DNA of 27,065 bases from an uncultured Eubacteriales bacterium (GCA_934718145.1 CAKUZC010000001.1:1-27065); one strand, 5' to 3'; counted from the first letter of the stretch, positions 13,871 to 23,559 are shown. Numbers and translations are program-made. The notes: generated by a model not told the origin, from the letters alone.

Positions 13871-16800
13871 TATACCTAAGCTTGATGGCAGAGACTTTAA
13901 TGATTTGATGAGTGAAGTAAAACATTTATCGAAACATTATACTCCTGAGTGGAATTTTGATGAAAAAAGTTCTGACTTCGGAGTTGTTTTTGCTAAAGTG
14001 TTTTGCCGTATGATGGAAAGTACTATCAGCCTTTACAACAAGGCATCATATAATTATTATCTGTCTTTCTTAAATATTTTAGGTACAAAACTGCGTGCGG
14101 CATCACCGGCAAGCGGTATGGTTGTTGTGAAAGTTTCACCCGGCTCAGAAGGGGCGTATATAGAAAAAGGAACAGCGTTGTATACCGAAGTTGAAACCGA
14201 AGATGGTACCGTTGTTTATGAAACACTGGACTCACTCACTGCCGTGGGTTCTTCGGTAAAATCAATATATTTTACTGAACCTAAATCTGATTTTATAGGT
14301 TGTGCATATGGCCTTGATGAAGATGAGGATGAAAAAGAAGATAATAATAAAATCATTCCGTTTAGGATATTTGACAATTTATATTCGAAAAATTTACAGT
14401 ACCACGAAATTTATTTTTATGATGATGTTATATTTGATATGTCTAGTACGGATTTAACTTTTTTGTTTTACAATAATCTTTCTGCTAAGAGTCAAAAAGT
14501 TTTGCCTGATATTTTTTCTGATAGTGAAAATGTAACATGGCAATATTATGACGGCAAAAAGTGGACTGATATAGAATCTGTGCAAAAAGTTGATAATGGA
14601 GTGAGGATTAAATTCCAAGATAAATCCATGATGACTACTGTTATGGATAAATCTTCAAGGTTTATCAAATGTATTTTTAAAAGGATACCTGAAGGTGGTA
14701 TATCGGTTACGGGAATAAATTACAAATCGCTATCAATTCCACTTTCTCCAGACGTGCTTTTTATGGATGATACTGAACTTTCTGACACGGACTTTTTCCC
14801 TTTTGGCGAACAGTATGATATGTATAATATGTTCTCTATTAAATGTAATGAAGCTTTTACAAAAAAAGGTTCAATAATAGAAATTTCTGCCGATATTCAG
14901 TTTGTCAAGATCAAAATTGATTTTCACAATCCCGGTATAAAGTATAAATCTGTTATGACTGAAATGGACTTTGCTGATATTGAACCTGATAATGTACAGA
15001 TAGAAAAGGTTATTTGGGAATATTGGAATGGTTCCGGATGGGCAAAGTTAAAGTTGGAATCTTCGGAAGAGAGCTTTTTCAAGGTAAATGAGAAAAAAGA
15101 AGAGAAACGAAAAATAAGGTTTAAATGTCCGGAAGATATTGAAAGTGTATCGGTAGGTTCTAGTGAAGGTTATTTTATAAGAGTGAGAATATCAAAAATG
15201 AGGAATCAGTTTGATTTTTACGCAAACTATATTACTCCATACCTAAGCAATATGAAAATAAATTATCAGTACGAGGGAGATGGACATGAAGTAAAAGATG
15301 TACTTGTCCGATCCGATTTGAGAGAGTACAAGTGTAATATTGCAAATTCCGGTATAACAAATATAGTTCAAAAATTTATATGTGATTACCCTGCAATGTA
15401 TATTAATTTAGATAATCCGCTTATTCAGGGCATGATACGTATGTTTATAGACATAGAAGATGGAATACATAGATTTAATCCATCACTTAAATGGGAGTAT
15501 TTAGCAGACGACAATAAAGGAGGTCAAGAATGGAAGCATATAGATGTAATGGATGGAACTGATGATTTTTCTCACAGTGAATGTGTTACATTTATAGGAA
15601 AAAATGATTTTAAAAAAGCTACTTTGTTTGGAAAGACTGGATATTTTTTGAGAATAATTAACCCTGATATGAAATATTCAAATACCGATAATATTTCCGG
15701 AAGACCTGTTATCAGCGATATTAAAATAAATGCCGTAAGAGTTACTCAAAAAGATACACGTAATCCTCAGTACTTTTCAATTGGACAAGATGAAGAAAAC
15801 AAACTTTGCCAACTCGCTTCTTCCAATGTATTAGATGTAAAAGTTTGGGTAGATGAATTTGAAAAAGTATCTACTAAAGAATTAGAAATGTTGCTTAAAC
15901 AGCCTCGTGACTCTGTTGACCCTGAGTATGACGAAGAGGGAAATTTAGAAAGTTTGTGGGTAAAATGGAGTCCTGTTCCTAATTTGGTTACATGTGGTAT
16001 GAACGATAGAGTTTATGAGATTGATTATCCTAAGGGAGAGATAATTTTTGGTGATGGAAAAAATGGTAAAATACCTCCTGAACAATACAATGAAAGCATA
16101 AAAATAGAGTATGCTGTGTGTAATGGCAGTAAAGGAAATATAGATGCCAATCAAATAAGAGATTTTGTTGATTCAATCATTGATGTTGAGTCTGTATCTA
16201 ATCCCAACCCCATTATGGGCGGAGTTGATATGGAAACAGTAGACAACGCTGCCAGAAGAATGTTTGGACAAGTTTCCGGAGGAAATAGATTAGTATCACT
16301 GGATGATTTTGAAGAGTCCATTTGTTTTAATGATCGCAACATATATAAAGTCAAATGTTTATCTCACGTTGATGAAAATAGCAAGCCTTCAATCGGGATC
16401 ACATCAATCGCTGTTTTACCTAGAGAATTTATGCAAGGATATGATAAGTTTCAGGGTATAAAAAATAAAATATGGGATTTTATTGATGAAAAAGCACCTG
16501 CTACGGTTTCCTGTTCTTCACGGTTGAGAATATTTGAAGTAAGCTATATTGAAACATCTGTTGAAATAAATGTCGTTATAGATGACTTTAATTCTTACCA
16601 GAGTGTTTATAATGCCATAGAATCTCGATTGAAGAAATTTTTAAATCCGGTTAAAGGCAATTTTTCAGGTCATGGATGGAATATAGGAGAATTTCCGAGA
16701 AAAGAGTTTATCTATAACTATGTAAAAACTGTGCAAAACATAAAATGGATAAAGAGTATAAACATATTTACGAAATGTATAACTCCTACCGGTAAAAAAG

Positions 16801-16883
16801 AAATTGATTCCGAAGAAATAAAAAAATTACATTTTATTGTTCCGATTTACGGAGAACCGAAGATAAATATTTCAGTTAATTAG
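13857..16883 (+). CDS. Large baseplate assembly protein, J-type (TIGR02243-like)
   Basis: A 1008-aa baseplate wedge component of the TIGR02243/J family (Afp11 position). The N-terminus has LDGRDFNDLMSEVKHLSKHY and TPEWN. Late landmarks are DYPKGEIIFGDGKNGKIPPE, the IEYAVCNGSKGNIDANQI strand block, SVSNPNPIMGGVDMETVDNA and a final J-like fold with VKTVQNIKWIKSINIFTK. The length is greater than I remember for the family (about 650-900); the middle (about residues 150-620) holds repeated beta modules that include WQYYDGKKWTD and WEYWNGSGWAKLKL, each resembling the other and a third copy (WEYLADDNKGGQEWKHIDV). The start is GTG 13857 or ATG 13863; GGATGA at 13845-13850 is a modest SD site. It is adjacent to a second J-type gene. 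Confidence 0.88.
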   Translation: MNMSNIPKLDGRDFNDLMSEVKHLSKHYTPEWNFDEKSSDFGVVFAKVFCRMMESTISLYNKASYNYYLSFLNILGTKLRAASPASGMVVVKVSPGSEGAYIEKGTALYTEVETEDGTVVYETLDSLTAVGSSVKSIYFTEPKSDFIGCAYGLDEDEDEKEDNNKIIPFRIFDNLYSKNLQYHEIYFYDDVIFDMSSTDLTFLFYNNLSAKSQKVLPDIFSDSENVTWQYYDGKKWTDIESVQKVDNGVRIKFQDKSMMTTVMDKSSRFIKCIFKRIPEGGISVTGINYKSLSIPLSPDVLFMDDTELSDTDFFPFGEQYDMYNMFSIKCNEAFTKKGSIIEISADIQFVKIKIDFHNPGIKYKSVMTEMDFADIEPDNVQIEKVIWEYWNGSGWAKLKLESSEESFFKVNEKKEEKRKIRFKCPEDIESVSVGSSEGYFIRVRISKMRNQFDFYANYITPYLSNMKINYQYEGDGHEVKDVLVRSDLREYKCNIANSGITNIVQKFICDYPAMYINLDNPLIQGMIRMFIDIEDGIHRFNPSLKWEYLADDNKGGQEWKHIDVMDGTDDFSHSECVTFIGKNDFKKATLFGKTGYFLRIINPDMKYSNTDNISGRPVISDIKINAVRVTQKDTRNPQYFSIGQDEENKLCQLASSNVLDVKVWVDEFEKVSTKELEMLLKQPRDSVDPEYDEEGNLESLWVKWSPVPNLVTCGMNDRVYEIDYPKGEIIFGDGKNGKIPPEQYNESIKIEYAVCNGSKGNIDANQIRDFVDSIIDVESVSNPNPIMGGVDMETVDNAARRMFGQVSGGNRLVSLDDFEESICFNDRNIYKVKCLSHVDENSKPSIGITSIAVLPREFMQGYDKFQGIKNKIWDFIDEKAPATVSCSSRLRIFEVSYIETSVEINVVIDDFNSYQSVYNAIESRLKKFLNPVKGNFSGHGWNIGEFPRKEFIYNYVKTVQNIKWIKSINIFTKCITPTGKKEIDSEEIKKLHFIVPIYGEPKINISVN

Positions 16884-16900
16884 AAAGTGGGTGAATTTAA

Positions 16901-19063
16901 ATGATAGAGCTTCAAAATCTTAATAATCGTTCTCTTGAAGATATTTTGGACGAGGCTAAAAAACAGATAATGTACATCAGTACAGAGTGGACGGATTACC
17001 AGGAAGCAGACCCTGGAATAACTTTGATAGAACTTTTTGCATGGTTAAAGCATGTTCAACATGAATATTTAAGCAGAATGTCTGAAGGAGTCAGAAGAAA
17101 GTTTTTAGACTTGCTTGACGTTGTGATGTACAAAAATCGTGGTTCGGAAGCATTAGTGGAAGTTTCCGGAATAGAAAAAAATGTAAAAGTTCCGGCTCGT
17201 ACGCAGTGGAGATTTGGTAATGTGACATTTGAAAATTTAAATCATCATACTTTAATTAATTCCAAGATTATCAGTGTAAATTTTGAAAACCCGGAATTTC
17301 CGTCTCAAACAGAGTATTATAAATTTGATAAAAGCAGAATATTTTATATTTTCGGTAAGGATATAGATCGAAAGAATGATAAAAATGCAATCAGATGTTT
17401 CACAATGAACTTTGACTCAGCTCTTCCTAGCAATTCTGAAATTAATTTATATTTTTCTGTATATGTCAGTCATGATCTGAACCGTAATCCTATTAGTAAC
17501 TCAGATAAGTTTGAGAAGATGGCAGATGTAAAGTGGGAATATTATGGAGTACAAGACGGAATTACCGGATGGCATCAGAGTGACATTGTAAGGGACGATA
17601 CTTTTAATTTTCTGTTTTCGGGCATAGTGAAGATGAAATTTAAAGGTGAAATGATTCCTATTAATGAAGAATATAAAATAAGATCTACTCTAGTTTATGA
17701 CGAATATGATTTTCCTCCAAGAATAGATGGAATTTTTACCAATGTTTTCAAAGTTTGTCAAAATTTTACCAAATGTGAAAATGTAGTTATTAAAAAATCT
17801 GATATCAAAGTGGATAGAACTTTTGATTTATTTAATAATGTCGCCATTTATGGAAAGAGCCATGTTTATTATAAAAAGCACGGAGGTTGGATTGAAACCG
17901 ATTTAGCAGTACTTAAGTCAGATATTGAAAATGGAGTTCTTACAGTAGATGTGGATAACATTTGGGATAAGCTGAAAGCGTTTGGCCACGACGATGAAGT
18001 TCTTATGGTAATTTCATGTGATGAGAGCATTAAAGACAATTTGTGTCTTGGAAGCGGAACCGGAATGTCCGGTCAGAGTGTAAAGATAAATGCTAAAGAC
18101 ATATTAGATCGTGATTTTGAGATTATGATAAGTGAAAAAGTTGAAGGCGAAGAAGTTTTCTATAAATGGAAGTCTGTAGATGATTTCTTTTCTTCAGGAA
18201 AATATGACAGACATTTCGTAGTCGATAAAAATAACGGCTTACTTGCGTTTGGAGACCATGAACACGGTATGGCTCCACGAATTGGAGTTCAAAATATAAG
18301 ATTGTGTTCTCTAAGATACACTATGGGTGAAAATTCCAATACAAAGGAAGGAATGATCTCATCAGTAGTTTCTAAAAACAAAAATTTACAAAATGCAAAA
18401 ATCAAGCAAATAACTCCTGCTTCCGGGGGTAGGGATTCAGAAACTCTAGAACATGCAGAATCTAGAGCGGCAGATTTGTTTAGCCGTCCCGGAAGAGCGG
18501 TTACTAAAAAAGATTACGAGGATATAGTCAAGAAAACACCGGGACTGATGTTCAGTAATGTAAAAGTTTTGCCTAATTATATGCCGGGAGAAGATATTCA
18601 AACTCAAAATTGTGTTACAATTGCTGTTAGATGGAATAGAAAAGTTGGTCTTACTTTGCCTAAAAGCTTTGAAAAAAACATAATGAATCAAATAGATAAA
18701 TATAGACTTTTAAATACAAAAGTAAAAATAGTAAGCCCTGTATATATAGGATTAGTGATAAGCGGTGAGATAGTCGTGGATTCTTCTTACAGAGAAAATG
18801 AGCAATTTATTGAGAAAGAAGTTAAAAGATTTGTCAAAGGAATGAATAAGGAACTAGGTCAGACTCTCCATTTCGGAGATCTTTTCGGAATGATTGACAG
18901 ATTAAAATATGTTTCTTATCTTGATAAGCTCAGAATAACCCCTCTTGGCGTCAATGCCGAAAAAACAGCTTCAGAAGACATAGTTATTCCCCCGAACGGA
19001 GTTTATTATGTTAAGAAAATAGATTTCAACTATATAAAGAGTTCGGAGATTTACAGGAATTAA
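16901..19063 (+). CDS. Second baseplate J-type protein
   Basis: A 720-aa J-family baseplate protein (Afp12 position). The N-terminus shows the family motif STEWTDYQEADPGITLIELF followed by AWLKHVQHEYLSRM. Later features are the WEYYGVQDGITGWHQSD module, shared with the preceding protein, LLAFGDHEHGMAPRIG, a SGGRDSETLEHAESRA segment and RPGRAVTKKDYEDIVKKTPG, all standard for the C-terminal half. It begins 17 nt after the previous gene with AAAGTGGGTG upstream. Paired J proteins form the heterodimeric wedges of eCIS baseplates, so this one and its neighbour probably assemble together. No frameshift or gap was seen. Confidence 0.92.
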   Translation: MIELQNLNNRSLEDILDEAKKQIMYISTEWTDYQEADPGITLIELFAWLKHVQHEYLSRMSEGVRRKFLDLLDVVMYKNRGSEALVEVSGIEKNVKVPARTQWRFGNVTFENLNHHTLINSKIISVNFENPEFPSQTEYYKFDKSRIFYIFGKDIDRKNDKNAIRCFTMNFDSALPSNSEINLYFSVYVSHDLNRNPISNSDKFEKMADVKWEYYGVQDGITGWHQSDIVRDDTFNFLFSGIVKMKFKGEMIPINEEYKIRSTLVYDEYDFPPRIDGIFTNVFKVCQNFTKCENVVIKKSDIKVDRTFDLFNNVAIYGKSHVYYKKHGGWIETDLAVLKSDIENGVLTVDVDNIWDKLKAFGHDDEVLMVISCDESIKDNLCLGSGTGMSGQSVKINAKDILDRDFEIMISEKVEGEEVFYKWKSVDDFFSSGKYDRHFVVDKNNGLLAFGDHEHGMAPRIGVQNIRLCSLRYTMGENSNTKEGMISSVVSKNKNLQNAKIKQITPASGGRDSETLEHAESRAADLFSRPGRAVTKKDYEDIVKKTPGLMFSNVKVLPNYMPGEDIQTQNCVTIAVRWNRKVGLTLPKSFEKNIMNQIDKYRLLNTKVKIVSPVYIGLVISGEIVVDSSYRENEQFIEKEVKRFVKGMNKELGQTLHFGDLFGMIDRLKYVSYLDKLRITPLGVNAEKTASEDIVIPPNGVYYVKKIDFNYIKSSEIYRN

Positions 19064-19076
19064 AGGAGGGATTTAA

Positions 19077-20246
19077 ATGGCTTCGGGAGCAAAAAGTTTT
19101 ATACTTAATCGCAAATCGGATTGGTTGTCAGGTGGAACCGGTAGAAATATAGAATTTAAAAATGATATGTTAGTTTCTCAAAGCAAAAGTGGTGAAAACG
19201 GAATCTATATTTCAGGTGCATTTGACAGTATGCAAAATGGTACTATATGGCATAGAATGCGTTTGGATATTGATTCCCCTCCGGGTTCTGTTTTCAAGAT
19301 TAGAATATATGCCTCTGATTTATCTGAAATTATTGTGGCAGTTCCGGGAGTGCAAGGAAAATCTCGAGTAAATTTTAATGAATTTATCGCTGATGATAAA
19401 ATAGATATAAGTCGCAAAATAGATGTATTTGGAGAAATAAATGCTGTAGTGCACGAAGATGCCGATGATATTATTTTAAGAAATTTGAAAGGGAGATATT
19501 TGTGGTTTTGTTTGGAACTTATTAATTACAATAAAGAAAGTATTAAAATACGTTCACTCAAAATAGAGTTTCCACAAGTTTCATTCGTTGATTATTTACC
19601 GGAAATTTACCGTGCTGATGAGGATAGAAATTCCTTTACAGAGCGTTTTGTGAGTATATTTCAGTCCATATATGTTGATTTGGAAGACAAAATAGATTAC
19701 ACTCCGGTAATGTTTGATGTAGAAAAAACAAATAAAGATTTCTTAAGTTGGATTGGAGATTGGCTTTCTATAAAAAATGCTTCCGTTTGGGAAGAAAAAA
19801 AATTGAGGAAGTTGATAAGACAAGCAGTAAAGATTTATAAAATTAAGGGAACTAAGAAAGCTGTTGCTAAAATTGTACAAGAATATACAGGCACAGATCC
19901 TATAATTGTAGAACAATTTGACGTTAAGGAAAATATGTATTATGATAAGCAAAAAGAGGTGGTTGAAAATTTATTTGGAGATAATGGATATGTATTCACA
20001 GTTATGGTTCCTGAGGCATGTGTTAAAGATTCCGAAAATTATATAGAACTTCTCAGAGTTATAAATAGTGTAAAGCCGGTAGATTCTATATGTAACCTTG
20101 TTGCTTTGAGTGATCAAATGTATCTTGACAATCATTGTTACATGGGAATAAATTCTTTTATAACTAAAAATGAACAACTGGTTTTAAATAAGCAACATCG
20201 TGAAGTGAATAATTTAATAATTTCTGATTTGGATTTTCAAAATTAA
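19077..20246 (+). CDS. Phage tail protein, gpI-type (TIGR02242-like)
   Basis: A 389-aa protein. The C-terminal half is the gpI-type/TIGR02242 domain: YLPEIYRADEDRNSFTERFV, a PVMFDVEKTNKDFLSWIGDW block, LRKLIRQAVKIYKIKGTKKA and VAKIVQEYTGTDPIIVEQF. In contractile tails this protein bridges wedges to the fibres or outer baseplate (Afp13/gpI position). The first 170 residues are a separate beta-rich domain (for example FKIRIYASDLSEIIVAVPG) that I do not recognise; it may be an outward-facing module. A strong AAAGGAGGG precedes the ATG by about 6 nt, and the gene begins 13 nt after the J protein. The final 40 residues (DNHCYMGINSFITKNEQLV) are outside the usual domain. Confidence 0.9.
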   Translation: MASGAKSFILNRKSDWLSGGTGRNIEFKNDMLVSQSKSGENGIYISGAFDSMQNGTIWHRMRLDIDSPPGSVFKIRIYASDLSEIIVAVPGVQGKSRVNFNEFIADDKIDISRKIDVFGEINAVVHEDADDIILRNLKGRYLWFCLELINYNKESIKIRSLKIEFPQVSFVDYLPEIYRADEDRNSFTERFVSIFQSIYVDLEDKIDYTPVMFDVEKTNKDFLSWIGDWLSIKNASVWEEKKLRKLIRQAVKIYKIKGTKKAVAKIVQEYTGTDPIIVEQFDVKENMYYDKQKEVVENLFGDNGYVFTVMVPEACVKDSENYIELLRVINSVKPVDSICNLVALSDQMYLDNHCYMGINSFITKNEQLVLNKQHREVNNLIISDLDFQN

Positions 20247-20282
20247 AAATAAAGAATTAATGTAAGGAAAAGAGGGACTAAC

Positions 20283-22073
20283 ATGGATAATAAACAATAT
20301 TATTCTTGTGACAGAAACAACTACTTTTTTGGAAAACTTATGACGGTTAGAGATTTTGAAAGCGAACAAACCTATATGAATTCTAAACGTCGTCTAGGTA
20401 ACAAAATGTTAAACGGAACCGGAATAGTTTCTGGGTTGGATGTCATTTTGGTGGATAACAAAACATTTTCTTTGGAACCCGGAATGGCTCTTGATTATAT
20501 GGGAAGAGAGGTAGTTGTTTCGGAACCATATGTTAGAAGACTCAATGTAATAAAAGGATTTGAAGAGAACAAAGACAAGGGAATCCTCTATTTATGTATG
20601 AAATATAAAGAGGAGCTCAAAGAGACTACATTTTCAGTTGCAGGTTCCGGAAAATCAAATGGCGTGAGTGAAGAGTACAACAGGGTATCGGAAGGATATG
20701 AACTTTTCCTTACAGCGGAAAAACCAAAAGAAGAGGATCTTAAACTCAATTACTTAGTTAATCAACGTGTAGAAGTATATAACAAAGACGGAATAAAAAT
20801 AAGTGTTGAAACAAGTAGGTATGTAAATCCGGGAAAATGCATTAAAGTTTCAGTATTGTTTGAAAAAGAAAATGTTGAAGCACCGGTAAGTTATTCTTTT
20901 GATATGAGTGGAGAATTTTTCAAAAATGTTTCCGGAGAAGAAAATGTATCTGTAAATTATCAAGAAACCGAAATAACAACGTATAAAAATTTAAAGAAAA
21001 ATTATTATCTCTATTGCGATGCTTCAGATGATGCAATTACTAATATAAAAATTCCTAAAAAATCATTTGAATTGAAAATTGGAAAAGACGAAATGAGTCT
21101 TCCTGAAGATATATCAATACCTGTGTCAGTAAAAACCACTTCCATAAGAGACATAGTTGTAAATGAGTATTACTCAAAGAGCTTTACTGACATAATAGAA
21201 AATGTTGATAATAAATTTATTTACCTTGCTAAATTCCATATTGTTACCAATCAACTCACTTACTTCATAGAAAGCTTTGAAAAACACCCATTTAATCAAT
21301 ATTTGTACAGTAATGAATTGATAAGTTTGCTTCAAGAGATTGACGATACAAACGAAAAAGCTCCTGCGGTCAGTAGTACGGAAATCAAAAAAACAGAGGT
21401 TTCTCCAGAAGTAGTAGAACTTCCTCAACCAAAAATTGATAATATTGTCACCGGTGTCGAGAGAATTAATCTTGGATTTAATCCAAAAGTGGGAAAAGCT
21501 TACTATTCTTACGAGTTTGTTCATGGTTTAGGAGAAGGAAATGTAGCTGTTGTTACGGCTATAGATAATAAAGCAAATTATCTTACTGATGATAAAGGTT
21601 TACTTATTTTCGGAGATAAAGATGTATTTTCCAAGGAGGAAATTATGATATCTGCTCCTAATGTAAAAATAGCAGCTATCGTAAATTCTGAAAAGGGAAC
21701 AGTTCGTTTAGGAGTAAGATTAAAGGAAAAAACTACGGCACAGGCTGTAGATATAAGATGGTGGGCATACAAACCTGTTGAAATAAAAGAAGAGGAAGAA
21801 GATTTGGTAATAGATGAAAATGTAAAAGTAGTCATTACTCCAAACACCACACGTGTAAAACCGCTTGAAAGTGTTCGTTTCGAAGCCCATATAGACGGAG
21901 CTATTAGCCAAGAAGTAAGGTGGGAGATGGCAGAACCTAATACCGGAACAATAGATAATAACGGTTTGTACACAGCTCCTTCAAAAGAAGGTGTTTATGA
22001 AGTTAAAGCTTATAGCGTTAAATTTGAAAATAAATCTGATTCCGCATATGTAGTTGTAAGTTCAACAGATTAA
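20283..22073 (+). CDS. Baseplate-associated protein with C-terminal Ig-like domain; possible adhesin
   Basis: A 596-aa protein at the end of the tail-like cluster. Residues about 6-54 (RNNYFFGKLMTVRDFESEQT, then LGNKMLNGTGIVSGLDVILV) match a motif I recall in proteins directly after TIGR02242 genes in eCIS clusters; their role is not established. Beta-rich regions follow. Residues about 440-510 (the FVHGLGEGNVAVVTAI to VRLGVRLKEKTTAQAVDIRW stretch) may be a further beta-sandwich. The last 85 residues form a clear bacterial Ig-like (Big-type) domain: VKVVITPNTTRVKPLESVRF, WEMAEPNTGTIDNNGLYTAP and YEVKAYSV. Ig-like domains are common on tail tips and surface proteins that bind carbohydrate or protein. 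With no classical tail fibre in view, this is the best candidate for target binding. There is no signal peptide or membrane segment. Confidence 0.8.
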   Translation: MDNKQYYSCDRNNYFFGKLMTVRDFESEQTYMNSKRRLGNKMLNGTGIVSGLDVILVDNKTFSLEPGMALDYMGREVVVSEPYVRRLNVIKGFEENKDKGILYLCMKYKEELKETTFSVAGSGKSNGVSEEYNRVSEGYELFLTAEKPKEEDLKLNYLVNQRVEVYNKDGIKISVETSRYVNPGKCIKVSVLFEKENVEAPVSYSFDMSGEFFKNVSGEENVSVNYQETEITTYKNLKKNYYLYCDASDDAITNIKIPKKSFELKIGKDEMSLPEDISIPVSVKTTSIRDIVVNEYYSKSFTDIIENVDNKFIYLAKFHIVTNQLTYFIESFEKHPFNQYLYSNELISLLQEIDDTNEKAPAVSSTEIKKTEVSPEVVELPQPKIDNIVTGVERINLGFNPKVGKAYYSYEFVHGLGEGNVAVVTAIDNKANYLTDDKGLLIFGDKDVFSKEEIMISAPNVKIAAIVNSEKGTVRLGVRLKEKTTAQAVDIRWWAYKPVEIKEEEEDLVIDENVKVVITPNTTRVKPLESVRFEAHIDGAISQEVRWEMAEPNTGTIDNNGLYTAPSKEGVYEVKAYSVKFENKSDSAYVVVSSTD

Positions 22074-22115
22074 TTTATAGTTATAAAATGCTCTCTGAAA
22101 GGAAGATAATCATTT

Positions 22116-22691
22116 ATGAAAAAAATGTCCGGATTGGCCGTGTTTGGAATTTCTATTTTAGCTGTTATTTTAATAGCTACTGCCTGGGGAATTGGCACTT
22201 ACAATGGAATTGTAGGTCTCAAAGAAAACGTTGACAACCAATCATCAAATATAAGTACTCAACTTCAACGTAGATCAGATCTCATTCCTAATTTAGTCAG
22301 TACTGTTAAGGGATATACTTCTCATGAATCTGAAGTTTTAGGTGAGATTTCAAGTTCTCGAGCAAAACTTGCAGGAGCTCAATCAATGTCTGAAAAGGCT
22401 GAAGCTGATTCCGAGCTTTCAAGCGCTTTGAGTAGATTATTGGTAGTTGTAGAGAATTATCCCGACCTTAAAGCTGACACTCAGTTCACCACTCTTACCG
22501 ATGAACTTTCGGGAACTGAAAATCGTATAGCAGTTTCGCGTAGAGATTATAATGCAGCTGTAAAAGAATATAATCAAAAAATAAAAATTTTTCCCGCAAA
22601 TATAATATCGGGAATGTGTGGATTTACTTCAGCTGACTATTTTGAAGCAAGTGCAGAGAGTTCAAAAGTTCCCACGGTTACATTTAACTAA
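22116..22691 (+). CDS. lemA: LemA family protein
   Basis: A 191-aa membrane-anchored LemA protein. One N-terminal transmembrane helix (residues about 6-26, LAVFGISILAVILIATAWGI) is followed by a helical bundle with the family signature TYNGIVGLKENVDNQSSNIS and LQRRSDLIPNLVSTVKGY. The end is the usual FPANIISGMCGFTSADYFEA. The cellular function of LemA is not settled. It commonly neighbours a TPM-domain gene, as here (38 nt apart). No terminator separates it from the tail-like cluster (42-nt gap), so read-through from the cluster is possible, but the pair is common without such clusters and is probably independent of it. Confidence 0.95.
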   Translation: MKKMSGLAVFGISILAVILIATAWGIGTYNGIVGLKENVDNQSSNISTQLQRRSDLIPNLVSTVKGYTSHESEVLGEISSSRAKLAGAQSMSEKAEADSELSSALSRLLVVVENYPDLKADTQFTTLTDELSGTENRIAVSRRDYNAAVKEYNQKIKIFPANIISGMCGFTSADYFEASAESSKVPTVTFN

Positions 22692-22729
22692 TTATTTATT
22701 ATTAAATTACAATTTTAGGAGTGAGCTGA

Positions 22730-23530
22730 GTGAAAGTTAATAAGCGTATTTTTAATGTTCTGTTAATCGGTTGCGGTTTGATTTTTCTCAGCTTAATTTC
22801 AGTTGTAAATGCCGTCATTCCGCAGCATACCGAAAGTTTTTATACAAATGATTTTGCAGAAGTTATATCTTCGGAAAATGAAAATTATATTTTTGAAAAC
22901 AGTAAAGCCCTTGCCGATAAAACAACTGCTCAAGTGGTTGTCGCGACTGTTAAATCTCTTGATGACAGAGATATTAATGATTATGCTACTGATATGTTTC
23001 GACAGTGGGGAATAGGAGATAAAGAAAAAAATAATGGACTTTTAATTCTCCTTGCTCCTAATGAACGTAAAGTAAGAGTAGAAGTTGGATATGGACTCGA
23101 GGGAAAAATAAACGACTCAAAAGCAGGAAGGCTTATGGATGAGTATGCTGTACCGTGTTTTAAAAATGACGATTGGGATGGTGGTATAACTGCTCTGTAT
23201 TCAGCTATTGTATCTGAAGTTTATTCCGAGTACGGTTTAGAAATGCCTGAAAGCGTTTCAGATAAAGTTTCGGCTTATAACGAAACTCGAGAAGATAGTC
23301 ATATGGGAACTGTCGTGGGAATTATTATAGTGGCTGTTGTCATACTTTTTGGAGGTATACTACCTTTTGTAAATACGAAAAAACATCCTTTTGATAATGA
23401 CAATGACCACGATGATTGGAATGACTCAGGAGGATTCGGTGGCGGATTTGGAGGATTTGATTCCGGAGGAGAAAGTTTTGGTGGATTCGGAGGAAGTTCC
23501 GGTGGGGGTGGAGCTTCTAGAGGATTTTAA
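22730..23530 (+). CDS. TPM-domain membrane protein (YgcG family)
   Basis: A 266-aa protein starting at GTG 22730 after AGGAG at about 8 nt. It has a signal peptide or N-terminal helix (residues about 8-28, ending VNA), then an extracytoplasmic TPM domain (about 33-170) with FYTNDFAEVISSENENYIFE, TTAQVVVATVKSL, FRQWGIGDKEKNNGLLILLA and VRVEVGYGLEG. A transmembrane helix follows (about 193-213, TVVGIIIVAVVILFGGILPF). The end is an Asp-rich then Gly/Ser/Phe-rich tail (GGFGGGFGGFDSGGESFGGF, ending GGGGASRGF), typical of this family. TPM domains have been linked to phosphatase activity and photosystem repair in plants; the bacterial role is unclear. It forms a pair with LemA. Confidence 0.93.
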   Translation: MKVNKRIFNVLLIGCGLIFLSLISVVNAVIPQHTESFYTNDFAEVISSENENYIFENSKALADKTTAQVVVATVKSLDDRDINDYATDMFRQWGIGDKEKNNGLLILLAPNERKVRVEVGYGLEGKINDSKAGRLMDEYAVPCFKNDDWDGGITALYSAIVSEVYSEYGLEMPESVSDKVSAYNETREDSHMGTVVGIIIVAVVILFGGILPFVNTKKHPFDNDNDHDDWNDSGGFGGGFGGFDSGGESFGGFGGSSGGGGASRGF

Positions 23531-23559
23531 AAACAATTGAATATATTTTAAGAAAAGTG

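Noticed and set aside
2250..22073. Ordinary prophage or R-type tailocin with lysis cassette
   Set aside because: No integrase, terminase, portal, capsid, holin or endolysin is visible, and the protein families are those of eCIS-type clusters.
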